Source: Entoloma clypeatum
Taxonomy: Eukaryota > Basidiomycota > Agaricomycetes > Agaricales > Entolomataceae
Assembly: GCA_963565915.1 (NCBI GenBank)
Contig: OY751487.1
Coordinates: forward strand, 3,100,001 to 3,164,000
DNA: 64,000 bases
Direction: 5' to 3'
The translations under genes and the position numbers were made by a program. How positions within the stretch are numbered: the stretch's first letter is position 1; each line of letters starts with the position of its first letter. Shown piece by piece: positions 12,075-25,200 of the stretch. The notes beneath the pieces are model-generated. The model was not told the DNA's origin, made no database searches, and saw only the letters and a program-made list of their open reading frames with translations.

Positions 12075-14922
12075 ATGCACCAACATCGTCTCGCCGTCAG
12101 GCGGTCCTGTCTCCGCTCGCGGTCGGTCGCAACTGCCGTGAAGCCCAGGGCGCCTCCAGACCTAGATAGGGACCCCGTCGTTCCAGCTGAATGGGCGCTG
12201 CCTCGTCAACCCATTACTCCAAGTAAATGGGCTCTCCCCACTTCCCGGACACACACACAACCTTCATCTGCAAGCATACCAAACAAGTGGACTCGCGCTT
12301 TACCCTCCTCTCCGAATTCGTCCGATCCAAATGGTAGGATGCGCTCACGACAGCCCACCGCGGGAATACGACCTCCGAGAGATCATGTGTTGTCGCAACA
12401 GCGGCAGAGTATAACCCAACGAATATCCACTTCGCATTTTCCGCCCGACACCGGTGCTCCAGCAAATCATGGAGGCCTCCGTTCACCGTCCCAGACTACC
12501 TCACCCAGAACGGATAACAAAATCAGCGAATGGTCAGAATATCGAGATGCCCGTTCCGGTCGACCAAACCGAGTTCCTCACAAAGGAAGAGGTTCTTTAC
12601 TACTGCGGAGTGAAGAGGACGAAAATATTCAATTGCCTATCCAACGTCCGACCAAGGTCAAGAAGAAGTCGAGAATAATAGAGAAAAAAGTTACTGCCGA
12701 TGTATACATCCCGTCAACCGTATCCGTTGGCACTTTGGCGCGGTTGCTTGGGCTCAGACTCGGTAGGACCATCTTTTCTGTATACCAGTTCCATTCATCA
12801 CCTTGCAGAGCATTTGCAACGTCGGATGAGGCAGGTTGGAATGGCTGAGGAAGCTGAATACGACCATGGTCCGTTCTTGATCAATTTATGGATATGTCCC
12901 CAATTTAAAGCCGTTGACAAGTTTTGACATCTGATTATGCTGCCCTCTTGGTCGAAGAGTTTGGACGCAATCCCATCGTCAACGATGAGGCTGCGTTCGA
13001 TATATATCCGCCGTGAACATTTCTCATTTTTCTCCAATTTCTTCCTTTGCTTAATGTTCTGAATAGCCCCCCGCATCTTGATCCCACATCTCTTAAGCCT
13101 CGCCCTCCCGTGGTGACCATCATGGGCCATGTCGATCACGGCAAAACTACCCTTCTCGATAGTCTGCGTTCCTCTTCTGTTGCGAAGGGCGAAGCTGGAG
13201 GTATAACGCAGCACATCGGGGCCTTCTCTGTCCCTGTTCCTCCACCAAGCGGTTCCTCGGATGGCCCAAGGTCGATCACCTTCTTAGATACACCTGGACA
13301 TGCCGCATTCTCGGCGATGCGCGCCCGTGGAGCGAGAGTGACAGACATCATCGTCCTCGTTGTAGCTGCCGACGATGGTGTCATGCCCCAGACAAGAGAA
13401 GTCATCAATCTGATCAAAAAAGATCTGGGGAAAGTAGGTGTTGTTGTTGCCTTGAACAAGGTCGACAAGCCAAATGCAGATGTGGTGAGTATCAGGCAAA
13501 TTTGCTTTTCTTTCGTAGCCTCTTAGGATTGGCTCACAGGATGCAATTCATACGGCGCTATTCGCGGAACATCTTCAGTTGGAAGCTGTTGGGGGCGACA
13601 TACCTTCTGTCGAAGTTTCAGGTCTGACGGGTCGCGGATTGCCAACTCTCGTAGAAACGCTGTCAGCCATGGCGGAGATGCAAGACCTGAGGGCAGAGCA
13701 CGATGGACCTGTCCAAGGATATGTCTTGGAATCCAAGGTTCACAAGGGACTCGGGTACGTACTTTTTTGACCTTGAATATCTGGAAATCCAAATTAAATT
13801 TCACCAAGCCCTGTTGCTACGGTACTTGTCCTGCGTGGTTCTCTAAAATCTGGCTCGCATATTATCAGTGGTGTTCACTCAGCAAAAGTCAGGGTGATGA
13901 GCGATTCTACCGGGGCTATCCTCAAAATTGCTCACCCTGGGATGGCAGTGACGGTATCTGGATGGAAGACCCTGCCGAACGCAGGTGACGAAGTTTTGCA
14001 AGGCACAGAGGCCGAAGTCAAAAAAGCCCTTGCAAATCGTCAACGCAAGGCAGAGATCGAAGCCACATTGGCTGATGTCGAAGTCATCAATTCTAGTCGG
14101 CGTCAGGACAGGGAACGTCGTGAAATAGGACTTGCATCAGGCGACACGGCGACTAGAGAATCATTGCGACACCCAGACGGACTGCCGAAGGAATTGCGGT
14201 TGATCATAAAAGCCGATGTCAGTGGAAGTGCGGAAGCCTTGGAAGGCGCACTGCAAGAAATAGGTAATAAAGAAGCGAGCACACGGATAGTCGTCGTCGG
14301 TGTAGGTGACATTACAGAGTCAGATGTGATGCGGGCGAAAGCTGTTGGCGGTAGGTTCCATTTCATGATGTCAGATTTGTTTGTAACCGAAGTTATGTGT
14401 AGGCATGATCGTCGGGTTCTCGGTTTCTGCACCTAAAGCCATTGAAACACTTGCGGCCCAAAACGACATACCCATCTCGATGTCAAATGTCATCTACAGA
14501 CTCATGGACGATATTAAAAATCGTGTTGTCGGGTTGTTGCCTCTGATTGTCGAGACCAGAGTGACCGGAGAAGCGACTGTTCTTCGCTTATTTGACATCC
14601 AGCTCAAAGCTAAACAAACGAAAAAGGTTGCTGGATGCCGTGTAACCAATGGAGTTGTGGAGAAAAGTAAAGGCGCTAGACTTGTACGAAATGGTGCCAT
14701 CGTTCATGAAGGTACGTTTTTTTGGATTTTTTTTTTACGATATCATTACCTATTTACTCAATGACAGGGCTATTGGACACTATGCGCGTCTTGAAGAAAG
14801 ATGTCGTAGACGTGCGAAAGGGCACAGAATGTGGTCTTTGCTTCGGTGCAGCCTTTGGTGATATTCAAGAGGGAGATGTCATCCAGGTATACGAGAAGAT
14901 AGAGAAGCCAGGCATTTTATAA
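12075..14922 (+). CDS. Mitochondrial translation initiation factor IF-2
   Basis: GTPase that places formyl-Met-tRNA on the mitochondrial ribosome. Model of 8 exons: 12075-12762, 12809-12868, 12922-13012, 13067-13484, 13540-13754, 13809-14350, 14403-14711, 14768-14922; 825 aa. The N-terminus is Arg-rich with no acidic residue (a targeting peptide). After a variable region comes an IF2-N-like part ([20 protein letters not shown]), then G1 GHVDHGKT, the GITQHIGAF switch, G3 DTPGHAAF, G4 NKVD, and IF-2 domains II-IV ([51 protein letters not shown]). The length fits fungal mtIF-2. It ends 63 bp from the stop of the convergent CHORD gene. Confidence 0.95.
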
Positions 14923-14985
14923 TCAGACCAGCAATTGTTTATTGGAGCCATCCTTCCTCACCTACTTTACATAACGAGCTTATTA

Positions 14986-16378
14986 TTATCTAGATTTGTT
15001 AGCTTCGTCCAGAACAAGATCCTTTGCGCCGACCGTGCCCGTCCTACCACCGACCCCGAAGGTCAAACTGATGTTTCCGATGTCTTGACTGGTTTTTTCA
15101 AGCATTATCCAGCTGCGGGTGTCTTGTTTCTTAAGATGTAACTCGACCTCCATAGTTCCCATTTCAGATAGTGCCAGTCCAGAAGAAAAGTATTACTACC
15201 TTGGCATTGAAAAATTGGAGTGTTGACTGAGCAGGATCGATGGGACCAAAAAGGTCTACAACGCGAAAAAACCTCCTTGAGCCAGGGAGGTAAATGTCAA
15301 CGTCAATCTGTCACTTAGGTATCAATGGAGGTCAAATCGGAAGAACTGTGGTTTTACATGTGTTTCATGGAATTTTATGGTGCTGCGTTCCCTGTCAGCC
15401 TGTTTCGCGAAGATAGACACATGTACTTGATCCACAGTCTGGTAATGATCGATGCGACAGGTCGTCATCTCATCGGTCTGGGGGTCCATCAGATCAATTT
15501 TGATTGCCTAGAATCTGCATCAAGTAGTAGAGGCTCGCTCACCACTGCATTTGTCACGGCAGGAGAGAAGAGATGGCGGCCTTTTTTGCATCCAGGTAAT
15601 TTCAAGAACTCGTCGAACTCCAGGACCCGACGCTTGCAGCAAAGGTAGCCCTTAGATGACGGTGGATTATTCTTCTCTTGTGCTTCGATATTATACAACA
15701 CACCTTGCTCCCTTCCCTGAAAATTGGCTAGAACACTTGCTGAGTTAAAAAAAAAAAAGGGAAGTCATAAATATAAAACTCACGGGAGCAGAATGAAAAG
15801 AACAAACAGTGCCTTCACCACCACCATGTCTATTGAAGGCATCACTGACAAATGCGGTTTTACATCCTGTTCTACGGCAGAGTGTCCCAGGAGTTACTGC
15901 CACGGCCATGTTATCTTCTTCTTCTACAATGGCAACACGAGCTGGTGCTGGCGCTACAGGAATTGTCGAAGCCTTTGCGCTCGAGCTGTAGACTTCTGTT
16001 CCAGAGTCTGTTTCAGTCAATGTGAAAGTTGTTTTTGATGATGGTTTGGGTGCTTCTGCGCGCGCAGCCTCTTCAGTGTGGCAATCGGCCGGAGTACATC
16101 CCTGTCATCATCAGATAAGTCTCTATTCCATGAAGAGGTTGGAGCATCAAACAGGTATCCTCATGAATTCGTCGAAATCCATGACAGGTTTGTTAGTACC
16201 AGCGCAACACGACCAGGATTTGAGACCTTCATGAAATACCTATCCAAGGCCATCGACCTGGATGCAACTGCGTAAGGAAAGAAGTGCGGCGTACCGGAGC
16301 ACCTGCATGATATATGCACCCACTCTGACTGCCCTGCTCAAATTCTTGGCCACATCCTTTGCGAGTACAGCGAGGCAT
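14986..16378 (-). CDS. CHORD- and CS-domain co-chaperone (CHORDC1/RAR1-like)
   Basis: HSP90-associated zinc protein. Model of 8 exons: 16378-16295, 16239-16153, 16101-15784, 15727-15704, 15650-15558, 15507-15358, 15307-15200, 15147-14986; 341 aa. CHORD 1 (residues 1 to about 62) is [33 protein letters not shown] and MDFDEFMRIPGC. CHORD 2 (about 135-200) is CRRTGCKTAF, PIFREGSKGYLCC and VLEFDEFLKLPGCKKGRH. A p23-like CS domain follows (CRIDHYQTVDQVHVSIFAKQ, DVDIYLPGSRRFF, LFGPIDP). Exon 4 is only 24 nt. The donor of intron 5 was chosen to give a 50-nt intron; a 35-nt alternative is also in phase. In plants and animals the family works with SGT1/HSP90. The fungal role is not stated by the sequence. 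Confidence 0.9.
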
Positions 16379-16438
16379 ATTCGATGGCGATATATACTTT
16401 AGTTTGGAATTAAGAGTTCACCTTCCATTACGTAATAG

Positions 16439-17794
16439 TTACGCCCCATAAACCTCCCATACTAAAAAACCAATACCCCACGGACCAACACGTCCCAGAG
16501 TTCGAAGGGTGTTATGTATATGTCTCCGAAATCTTGACGGCCGATCATGCTCGACACTCATATGGCCATGGGCCTGGAAAAATGACAAAAGACCATCGTT
16601 GCGAAGTTTCTGCAGAATAACTGCACTCGCTGTTGCCCGGTCGCTCGGAGGGTGTGCTATCCTCTCAAGCTCAATGAGACGTCGGGAGACATCCCACGGC
16701 AGGGTGACTCTCTCATAGGTAAGGCCGGCAATGACCTAGCGTATGGTTCTGGTCAATCTGGACCTATTCGAGTTCCTGGAAAGCACTTACACCTCCGGTA
16801 ACGAGTGTCACACCATGGATGACACGCGGTAATCCATGTTCTATAAGATGGATATCCTCTTCACCGACCTCGTCAGGGAAATGCTGAAAGGCGCCCTTTG
16901 CGCTTAAAGCGGCACGACGAGTAAGTTCGAAGACAGAGAAGAACGCAGCGAATCCTAGGAATGAGGATTAGAGACGGAATGCTTGAAGTGCAGGAAGCTT
17001 ACCACAGACATCCTTGCCCAAGCCCCAACCCCAGCCGTTCCACCCTCGCCCTGCCATATCCCCCACATCTTTCATCCAGGTCCTTAAGCGCCGAATGTCT
17101 TCGATATTTGTCTTCTTGCAGCTAGAAAGGCTTTTGGTTCCCCGAAAGACTTCCTTCCATGCTCTGGACCAGGAACTTCCCCCAGATCCGCCTTCCAATG
17201 CGAACCGGACATTCTCAGCAGGGGCTGCTAATAAGGCTTGTGCACCACCAGCGACCGCGCCGGCTAGACCAGCAGAGAAGGTCGAGTGATTCACGAAGCG
17301 TGGTTGTATTGCATCAAATGTTTTTGTGTACGTCGTCCACAGGACGGTTCCCAGAAATGCATTGACGAGCATCGGTGGTATAAAATGCTTAGGTATCACA
17401 ATAAACTAGTGATGAGAAGGGGAGTTGGATTTTTATGTAGTGTCCTTGCGGGAATCGTCACTCACGCCTTGGGTTTTCAGCAATCCAAGCACATAGTGAG
17501 GAGTTAAAGAGGCCCCCTGTTGGGAGGCAAGAACTCGCAATGAATGCCACCCACTAACTAATGATGTGTTATGTATTTGAATTTTGAGAAACAGGCCGGA
17601 CGACTTACCTTTCGAAGGGCGAAACAACCGAACAGGCCGCGAGAAATACAAGGCGATGCCTCGCGTCAATGTACGGGCGATTGCTGCCTGCAAATTTGCA
17701 TGCTGTTCCTCTGAATGCAGGTTTAGCTGAAGAAGGGGAGGTCAGTGGTTCACGAGCGCTCACTCGACGAAAGGTCCTGAACGTCCGTGGACAT
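16439..17794 (-). CDS. Mitochondrial-carrier-like membrane protein
   Basis: Model of 6 exons: 17794-17764, 17710-17609, 17557-17466, 17405-17003, 16954-16791, 16735-16439; 362 aa. Hydrophobic repeats resemble the solute-carrier-25 fold: MLVNAFLGTVLWTTYTK, a small-residue helix GLAGAVAGGAQALLAAPAEN (the AAPAEN replaces the usual PxDxxRxR), FAAFFSVFELTRR, and VIAGLTYERVTLPWDVSRR near the C-terminus. The classical PX[DE]XX[KR] repeats are weak, so this is a divergent carrier and I cannot name a substrate. It lies in tandem with the CHORD gene (60 bp) and is divergent from the ALKBH7-like gene (63 bp between start codons). The start was chosen because the other in-phase option has no ATG. Confidence 0.6.
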
Positions 17795-17857
17795 GACATG
17801 TCCACCTATGAAAGTACATGTAAATACATTGATTCCTAACTTACATAAAAACTTGAG

Positions 17858-18690
17858 ATGATCCTCAGTCATAGGCTCTTCAAAAGGGCGCTCACTACCT
17901 CATACACCCAGGATTTTACATTTTGGCCGCAGTTTTTTTCTCCCTACGAGCAGACTCTGTTACTCCGTGCGGCGCTGCGAAAGTTGGATCTCACAGAGAG
18001 CAAGGTTTTCCGGCGACGCAGGAAAACCCTAGAATCAAGAATGACCGACCAAACTTCTCCTGAAAACTTATTCTTGGCAGATGAATATTATGACTTTCAG
18101 AAGGTCAGTTTCGTCCACAAGTGGTCTATCCACTGAACATTGTGGCCATTTCTCAGGGCCACTATGACGGTGTAATACGCCATTATCGCGAGATCCATCT
18201 TGCATCCTGGCCCGAAGATGAGATTCCCGGTCTTAGTCCTGTATTGACACGCTTGTACTCCCTGTGCCCGACTCAAGATACACAGACCCACCTCCTTCAT
18301 CTCGCCTCTTGCGGAGAAATTCTTCCACATATAGATAACTTGTCTGCGAGCGGCTCATGGATTTTAGGCGTCAGCTTAGGCTCGCAGAGGATCTTACGCA
18401 TGCAAGCTGCCTCTGACTCTTTCGACGTATCTCTTCCTTCTGGGAGTGTCTATCTTCAGAGGTGTGTTTGTGTCATGTCGTCAAGCGTAAGACTGCAATG
18501 TACTTCCAGGGATGCGATGCGATTCACTTACAAGCATTCAATCCTTCCATGCAATTCTGAAGGCGAAATTGGTCAACGGCTGAGTATAATGATCAGGGTG
18601 CGCCTCTTAGAGCTACGTTATCTCTATATCTGATCCCTGTTATAGGATCTTCCTGTCACTAGGTCTGAGCATCGATATGAGGGAGTTTGA
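17858..18690 (+). CDS. ALKBH7-like Fe(II)/2-oxoglutarate dioxygenase
   Basis: Model of 4 exons: 17858-18103, 18157-18461, 18510-18597, 18646-18690; 227 aa. The N-terminus (MILSHRLFKRALTTSYTQ) looks like a mitochondrial targeting peptide. The double-stranded beta-helix core contains the HxD iron ligand in ILPHIDN followed by SGSWILGVSLGSQRILRM, then LPSGSVYLQRDAMRFTYKHS with the distal His in YKHS, and RLSIMIRDLP, whose Arg would bind 2-oxoglutarate. This order and spacing match ALKBH7, a mitochondrial AlkB paralogue linked in animals to necrosis and fatty-acid metabolism, rather than DNA-repair AlkB. The substrate is unknown. Confidence 0.8.
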
Positions 18691-19215
18691 ATGATGGCTG
18701 CAGCGTTGGACCCTGACGGCGGATATGTGAGTAGCATTTCGGTAGTTGCAAGATATCACTTTTTCACTATTGCACGAGGCAGCGTAAGATCGCGGTGCAT
18801 CGCCGCAGGTTCAGTAGGCTCATTTCAGTGCTCTCCATCATCACCGGTGCGGAAGACGTATGAGGATTTCGGCGAGGGAGGCTGCACGGACACAAGTCCT
18901 CGTATTGTCTGGCCGAACTCATCTTTCTTTCCACGGAAGATGACCCGAGGTGCAATGATATGGGTAGTTGTACAATAGGGACATCTGGCACTATCGCGAG
19001 GCCATACTCGTCGGGTCGATGTCTGAACGATCTACCGATTATTAGTGAACGATTTATGTAGGGAAGACTGTTATAGGGGGTGCTCGGGTACACGTGGCTG
19101 CGGTCGTCGGCCGACGGGGTCAGTAGGGTCAGTGCGTTGTGTGCTTTCCTTACATACCACCAATCACTCTCGCCTCCCATTCCGGCTCCAAGACAGTTTG
19201 ACTCCAACGTACTCG
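18691..19215. promoter_or_regulatory. Intergenic region upstream of glutamate synthase
   Basis: A 525-bp spacer between the ALKBH7-like stop and the glutamate synthase start; it must hold the promoter and leader of the latter. Open frames in it lack family features. No RNA gene or repeat seen. Confidence 0.4.
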
Positions 19216-22200
19216 ATGGCCACCGAGAGCCATTCCAACCGCTTGCCTTTTGTATCTGATTTCGCTACTCAGGCAGATATCGATGGCTTTAATGCCGTCG
19301 AACGTGACCCAACCTCTTGGTCTGGATCCCTACCTGCTAATCAAGGCTTGTATCTCAACGAAAACGAGAAAGATTCCTGCGGAGTAGGTTTCATTTGCCA
19401 CATCAAGGGCACACCAAGCCATAAGATTGTTTCCGATGCCCGGCAACTTTTATGTGCGATGACCCACAGGGGAGCCGTCGGTGCTGACAGCCGTGACGGG
19501 GACGGTGCAGGCGTAATGACAGCCATACCCGATCAATTCTTCAAGCGAGAGGCCGAGAGAGACGTTGGGAGCATTCTACCCAACCCAGGAGAATATGCAG
19601 TCGGCAACGTCTTTTTCAAAGCCAACGATCCGGTTCAGCTGCAAGGCCAACAAACAATCTTTACGCAAATTGCCTCTGACCTCGGCCTACGGGTGCTCGG
19701 TTGGCGTGAAGTTCCAACGGACGGGACCATCCTTGGTCCGGCTGCCAGTAGTAAGGAGCCATCCATATATCAGCCTTTCGTTGTCCTTCGAGCACATTAC
19801 GGCGATGGCAACGTAAGCCAGAAGGGAACATTCGATGCCAAGCACTTTGAACGCCAACTCTACGTTCTGCGCAAGCACGCCACACATAGCATGTTTGTCG
19901 GTTTTCTTTTGTGATAAGTCTATCAAAGGTTAACATATTGCGTGAAAGCACTCTTGCCAAAGGATTCTACGTTTGTTCTTTGTCCTCAAAGAATATCGTT
20001 TATAAGGGTCAATTGACGCCTCCACAAGTCTATAACTATTATCACGACCTCAACCACGTGTTGTACCAATCCCATTTTACACTAGTCCACTCGCGCTTTT
20101 CCACAAACACCTTTCCGAGTTGGGATAGGGCACAGCCCATGAGATGGGCAGCGCATAATGGTCTGTCCTTTTCGTGGTCGGTATCAGCACCGATGTTCTC
20201 AGAGTCTCATCCTTATTTCTCAGGTGAAATAAACACCGTTCGAGGTAACAAGAATTGGATGCGTGCGCGCGAGGGCGTCCTTTCATCACAACATTTTGGT
20301 GAACAACTGGACCTGCTTTATCCTATCATCGAAACAGGTGGTTCTGACTCTGCTGCTTTTGACAACGTCCTCGAGTTACTTGTCGTCAATGGCGTTGTGA
20401 CCTTGCCAGAAGCTATTATGATGCTCATTCCCGAAGCATGGCAGGGGAATGATAATATGGAGCCACAAAAAAGAGCGTTTTATAATTGGGCCGCCTGTTT
20501 GCAAGAGCCTTGGGATGGTCCTGCCCTTTTTACCTTTAGTGACGGTCGATTTTGCGGCGCGAACCTTGACAGAAACGGGCTTCGACCATGTCGATATATC
20601 GTCACTAATGAAGATATAATGGTTTGTGCGTCAGAGGTTGGGGCAGTCTATCTTGCGCCGGAGAAGGTGGTACAGAAAGGTCGGTTGAAGCCTGGTCGCA
20701 TGCTCCTGGTAGATACTTTTGAAGGCAGGATTGTCGACGACAAAGAGCTGAAGCGAAGCACAGCCGCTAAGCAGAACTTCGCTTCTTGGGTCGAGGGCTA
20801 TGTTTTACATGTGCCGAATATCATCAAACGCGTCAAGAGGAGCAATGCACGTCTTGAAGTGGTCCTTGATGAAACGTCGATTAACACAGATCCCAAACTT
20901 CTTGCGTTTGGCTTCACTATCGAGCACTTGAATCTTCTCATGATTCCTATGGTAATGGATGGCAAAGAGGCCCTTGGATCGATGGGAAACGATGCCCCTC
21001 TCGCTGCCATGGGACTCCAGCCACGCATCATCTATGATTATTTCCGACAGCTTTTTGCACAAGTGACGAACCCCCCCATCGACCCTATTCGAGAAAGCAT
21101 TGTTATGTCTTTGGAGGCATACGTCGGACCCGAAGGGAATTTATTGGAGATGAGACCTGAGCAATGCCATCGTATCCTCCTGCCATCTCCCGTCATATCT
21201 ATCGAAGAGATGAATGCTATGAAGAATTTGAAGACCGCTTACAGCACCTGGCCATCGCGAACGATTGATATTACATTTCCCAAAGGGCAGGGTTTACCCG
21301 GATATCAACTTGCGCTTGAAAAGGTCTGCAGTGAAGCTGCTCAAGCTATCGACGATGGAATAAAGGTCATTATTCTCAGCGACCGGCAAGTAGGGTCAAA
21401 CCGTGTGCCTTTGTCTGCGCTCGTTGCTTGCGGAGGCGTTCATCATCATCTAACCCTGCACAAGAAGCGCGCCAAAGTGGCCCTCATGATAGAAACGGCA
21501 GAAGCCCGTGAAGTTCATCACCTCTGTGTACTTGTCGGGTATGGCGCCGATGCTATCTGTCCGTGGTTGGTTATGGAGACAATCTACAAAATGGGACGAG
21601 ATGGACTGTGAGTATTGTCCTAGGGTTTCTTCGTGCGTACTCAACTCCCATTTAGCATCAAAAACGGTAAAACTGTTAGCCAACTTATGGATAACTACCG
21701 CCACTCTGTCGATAACGGTATCCTCAAGGTCATGTCGAAGATGGGTATCTCGACTCTTCAATCTTACAAAGGCGCCCAGATATTTGAAATTCTTGGCTTG
21801 CATAATGAGGTTGTCGAACGATGCTTCATAGGAACTGCAAGCCGAGTGCAAGGTGCTACTTTCGATCTCCTCGCGATGGATGCCTTTGAGTTGCACGAAC
21901 GCGGGTGGCCGAGCCGTGAAACTCTTCTTCCACCTGGCATGCCAGAATCAGGGGAATATCATTGGCGCGATGGTGGAGAAGCCCATGTCAATGATCCCTC
22001 AGGCATTGCGCATCTCCAGGATGCCGTCCGGGAAAGAAATCAGGCTGCTTATGACGCCTACTCTCAGAACGCAAATGAACAAATTCAAAGTGTACAACTT
22101 CGTGGTCTTTTGGACTTCCGATACGAGATTGTGACCGCCATCCCCATCGAACAGGTTGAACCGTGGAATGAAATTGTTAGGCGTTTTGTTACCGGAGCCA

Positions 22201-25200
22201 TGTCTTATGGCTCCATTTCGATGGAAGCACATTCCACGCTTGCTGTGGCTATGAATCGTCTCGGTGGAAAGTCTAACACAGGCGAAGGCGGTGAAGATGC
22301 CGAACGATCACAGGTATTGAGCAACGGGGACACCATGCGATCGGCCATCAAACAGGTTGCTTCAGGACGCTTTGGGGTTACATCTAATTACTTGGCGGAC
22401 GCGGATGAACTTCAGATCAAGATGGCACAAGGGGCAAAGCCTGGTGAAGGTGGCGAACTGCCTGGACACAAAGTCTCAGGCTCGATTGCTCGAACCCGCC
22501 ATTCTACCGCTGGGGTTGGTCTTATATCTCCGCCGCCACATCACGACATCTATTCCATCGAGGATCTGAAACAGCTTATATATGACCTCAAATGTTCTAA
22601 TCCGCGCGCACGTATCTCAGTGAAACTTGTCTCCGAAGTCGGCGTAGGTATTGTCGCAAGTGGCGTGGCAAAAGCAAAGGCAGATCACATTCTTATTTCC
22701 GGGCATGACGGTGGTACTGGTGCATCGCGTTGGACTGGTATCAAGTATGCAGGTCTTCCATGGGAACTTGGCCTCGCCGAGACACATCAGACTCTCGTTT
22801 TGAACGACCTTCGTGGGCGTGTCACTGTCCAGACTGATGGGCAGATCCGGACTGGTCGTGATATCGCTATTGCCTGCCTGTTAGGAGCCGAAGAATGGGG
22901 CTTTGCTACCACACCCCTGATTGCGATGGGCTGCATCATGATGAGGAAATGTCATCGTAAGTCTAGTCACACGGCAAGCCTAGGTTTTACTTTGACGGCA
23001 TTTGTCAGTGAATACATGCCCAGTGGGCATTGCTACGCAAGATCCCCAACTTCGTGCTAAGTTTGCCGGGCAACCAGAACAGGTCATCAACTTTTTTTAC
23101 TACCTTGCGGAAGAGCTCCGGGGTTATATGGCCAAGCTTGGTTTCCGTACCATTAATGAGATGGTGGGAAGGGCCGATATGCTCAAAGTGAATGAGAAGC
23201 TTCGGACGAAAAAAACAGCTCATCTTGATCTTTCCGCAATTTTGAAACCTGCATGGCAGATGCGTCCCGGCGCTGCCACATATCGCGTGCGACAGCAGGA
23301 CCACAAGTTATACGTCCGTCTCGATAACAAGTTCATCGATGAATCTGAGCCCGCTCTGACGAAGGGACTACCTGTTCACATCGAGTGCGACGTGACTAAC
23401 ACGGACCGGGCTTTGGGAGCTTCTCTTTCTTATCGTGTTTCAAAACTCTATGGTGAAGAAGGCCTTCCGAAGGATACAATTCATATTCGTATGAGGGGCT
23501 CTGCGGGTCAGTCTTGTGGCGCGTTCCTCGCCCCAGGCATCACACTCGAACTAGAAGGAGATGCCAACGATTACGTCGGAAAAGGACTTTCGGGAGGTCG
23601 CCTTATTGTTTACCCACCAAAGGAGTCTACCTTTAAGGCCGAAGAGAATATCATCATCGGCAATGTCTGCTTGTACGGCGCCACATCTGGCGAAGCATTC
23701 ATTCGTGGTATTGCTGCAGAGCGTTTCGCCGTACGCAATTCCGGAGCTAACGCCGTCGTGGAGGGAACGGGTGACCATGGTTGCGAATACATGACTGGAG
23801 GTCGCATTATTGTCCTCGGAACTACTGGTCGAAACTTTGCAGCAGGCATGAGTGGCGGAATCGCCTATGTGCTTGACACCGCTCACACCTTCGCATCCAA
23901 GGTAAATATGGAGATGGTGGAGCTGGGTAAAGTCACCGACCCTCGCGAGATTGCCGCGTTGCGGAGCTTTATCGAAGATCACCGACACTATACAGGTTCT
24001 GAAGTTGCAGATCGCGTCCTCCATGATTTCCATCACCTTCTTCCCCTTTTTGTCCGTGTCATGCCCCTGGATTACAAACGAGTCTTAGAGGAGCAGAAGG
24101 CCCGCGAAAAGGAGGAAAGACTGCGTCAGAGTGTCATCGACTTGGTTCCATCACGTACGGCGAGTCAGGTTGATCTGGCCTCTGAAGGACTGGAAGACAT
24201 CCTTCTGCCCAAAACACCTGCACCTGCAAAACCCCGTCACGAACCAGCCGTGATCGATTTGGAAGATTCCATGGTCGATGATACAGCGACCAAGCAACGA
24301 CTCCATAAGCTTGATAAAACTCGTGGTTTCATGAAGTATAAGCGCCTCAATGAAGCATATAGGCCCCCGCGAAAACGCGTGAAAGACTGGCAAGAAATTT
24401 CCACTAGATTGACCAAGAGCGAGCTCAAGTATCAATCGGCTCGTTGTATGGATTGCGGCGTTCCTTTCTGTCAATCGGACTCTGGATGTCCTATCTCAAA
24501 CATCATCCCTCAATGGAACGACCTTGTCTTCAAGGAGCAGTGGCAAGATGCGCTCCATCGCCTGCTTCTCACCAACAACTTCCCAGAATTTACTGGGCGC
24601 GTATGTCCCGCGCCTTGTGAAGGAGCTTGTGTGTTGGGCATAAACGAGCAGCCTGTGGGCATCAAGAGCATCGAATGTGCGATTATCGATAAGGTAACCT
24701 TTCTTTTCTTTCGTCGGGAAGTTGCTGATTATCTCTACAGGCGTTTGAGATGGGTTGGATGATGCCGAATAATCCTTTATCCCGTACCGGGAAACGAATC
24801 GCTATTATTGGCTCTGGCCCAGCAGGCTTGGCCTGCGCAGACCAGCTGAACAAGGCTGGCCATTTTGTAACGGTCTATGACCGAAACGATCGCATGGGTG
24901 GACTTCTGATGTATGGCATTCCGAAGTAGGTCTCGCATTTTGTCCATTGCCTAGTATTCATGGCAATTTGCAGCATGAAACTCGACAAATCTATCGTTCA
25001 GCGTCGTCTTGACCTCATGGCCGCGGAAGGCGTCGTAAGTAGTCACATAAAGTCCTGGCCATTGTTGCCTCAACCTTTCCTAGACCTTTGTTCCAAATAC
25101 ACACGTCGGCATTGACATCGACGCCACTGAGCTCCGAGCTGAAAGCGATGCAGTGGTCATTTGTACTGGCGCCACTTGGCCTCGTGATCTCAAGATTCCC

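Noticed and set aside
14724..14740. T-tract read as a terminator
   Set aside because: It is the polypyrimidine part of the last intron of the mitochondrial IF-2 gene.
18767..19207. 146-codon minus-strand frame
   Set aside because: No family features, starts without a convincing context and overlaps the glutamate synthase promoter region.
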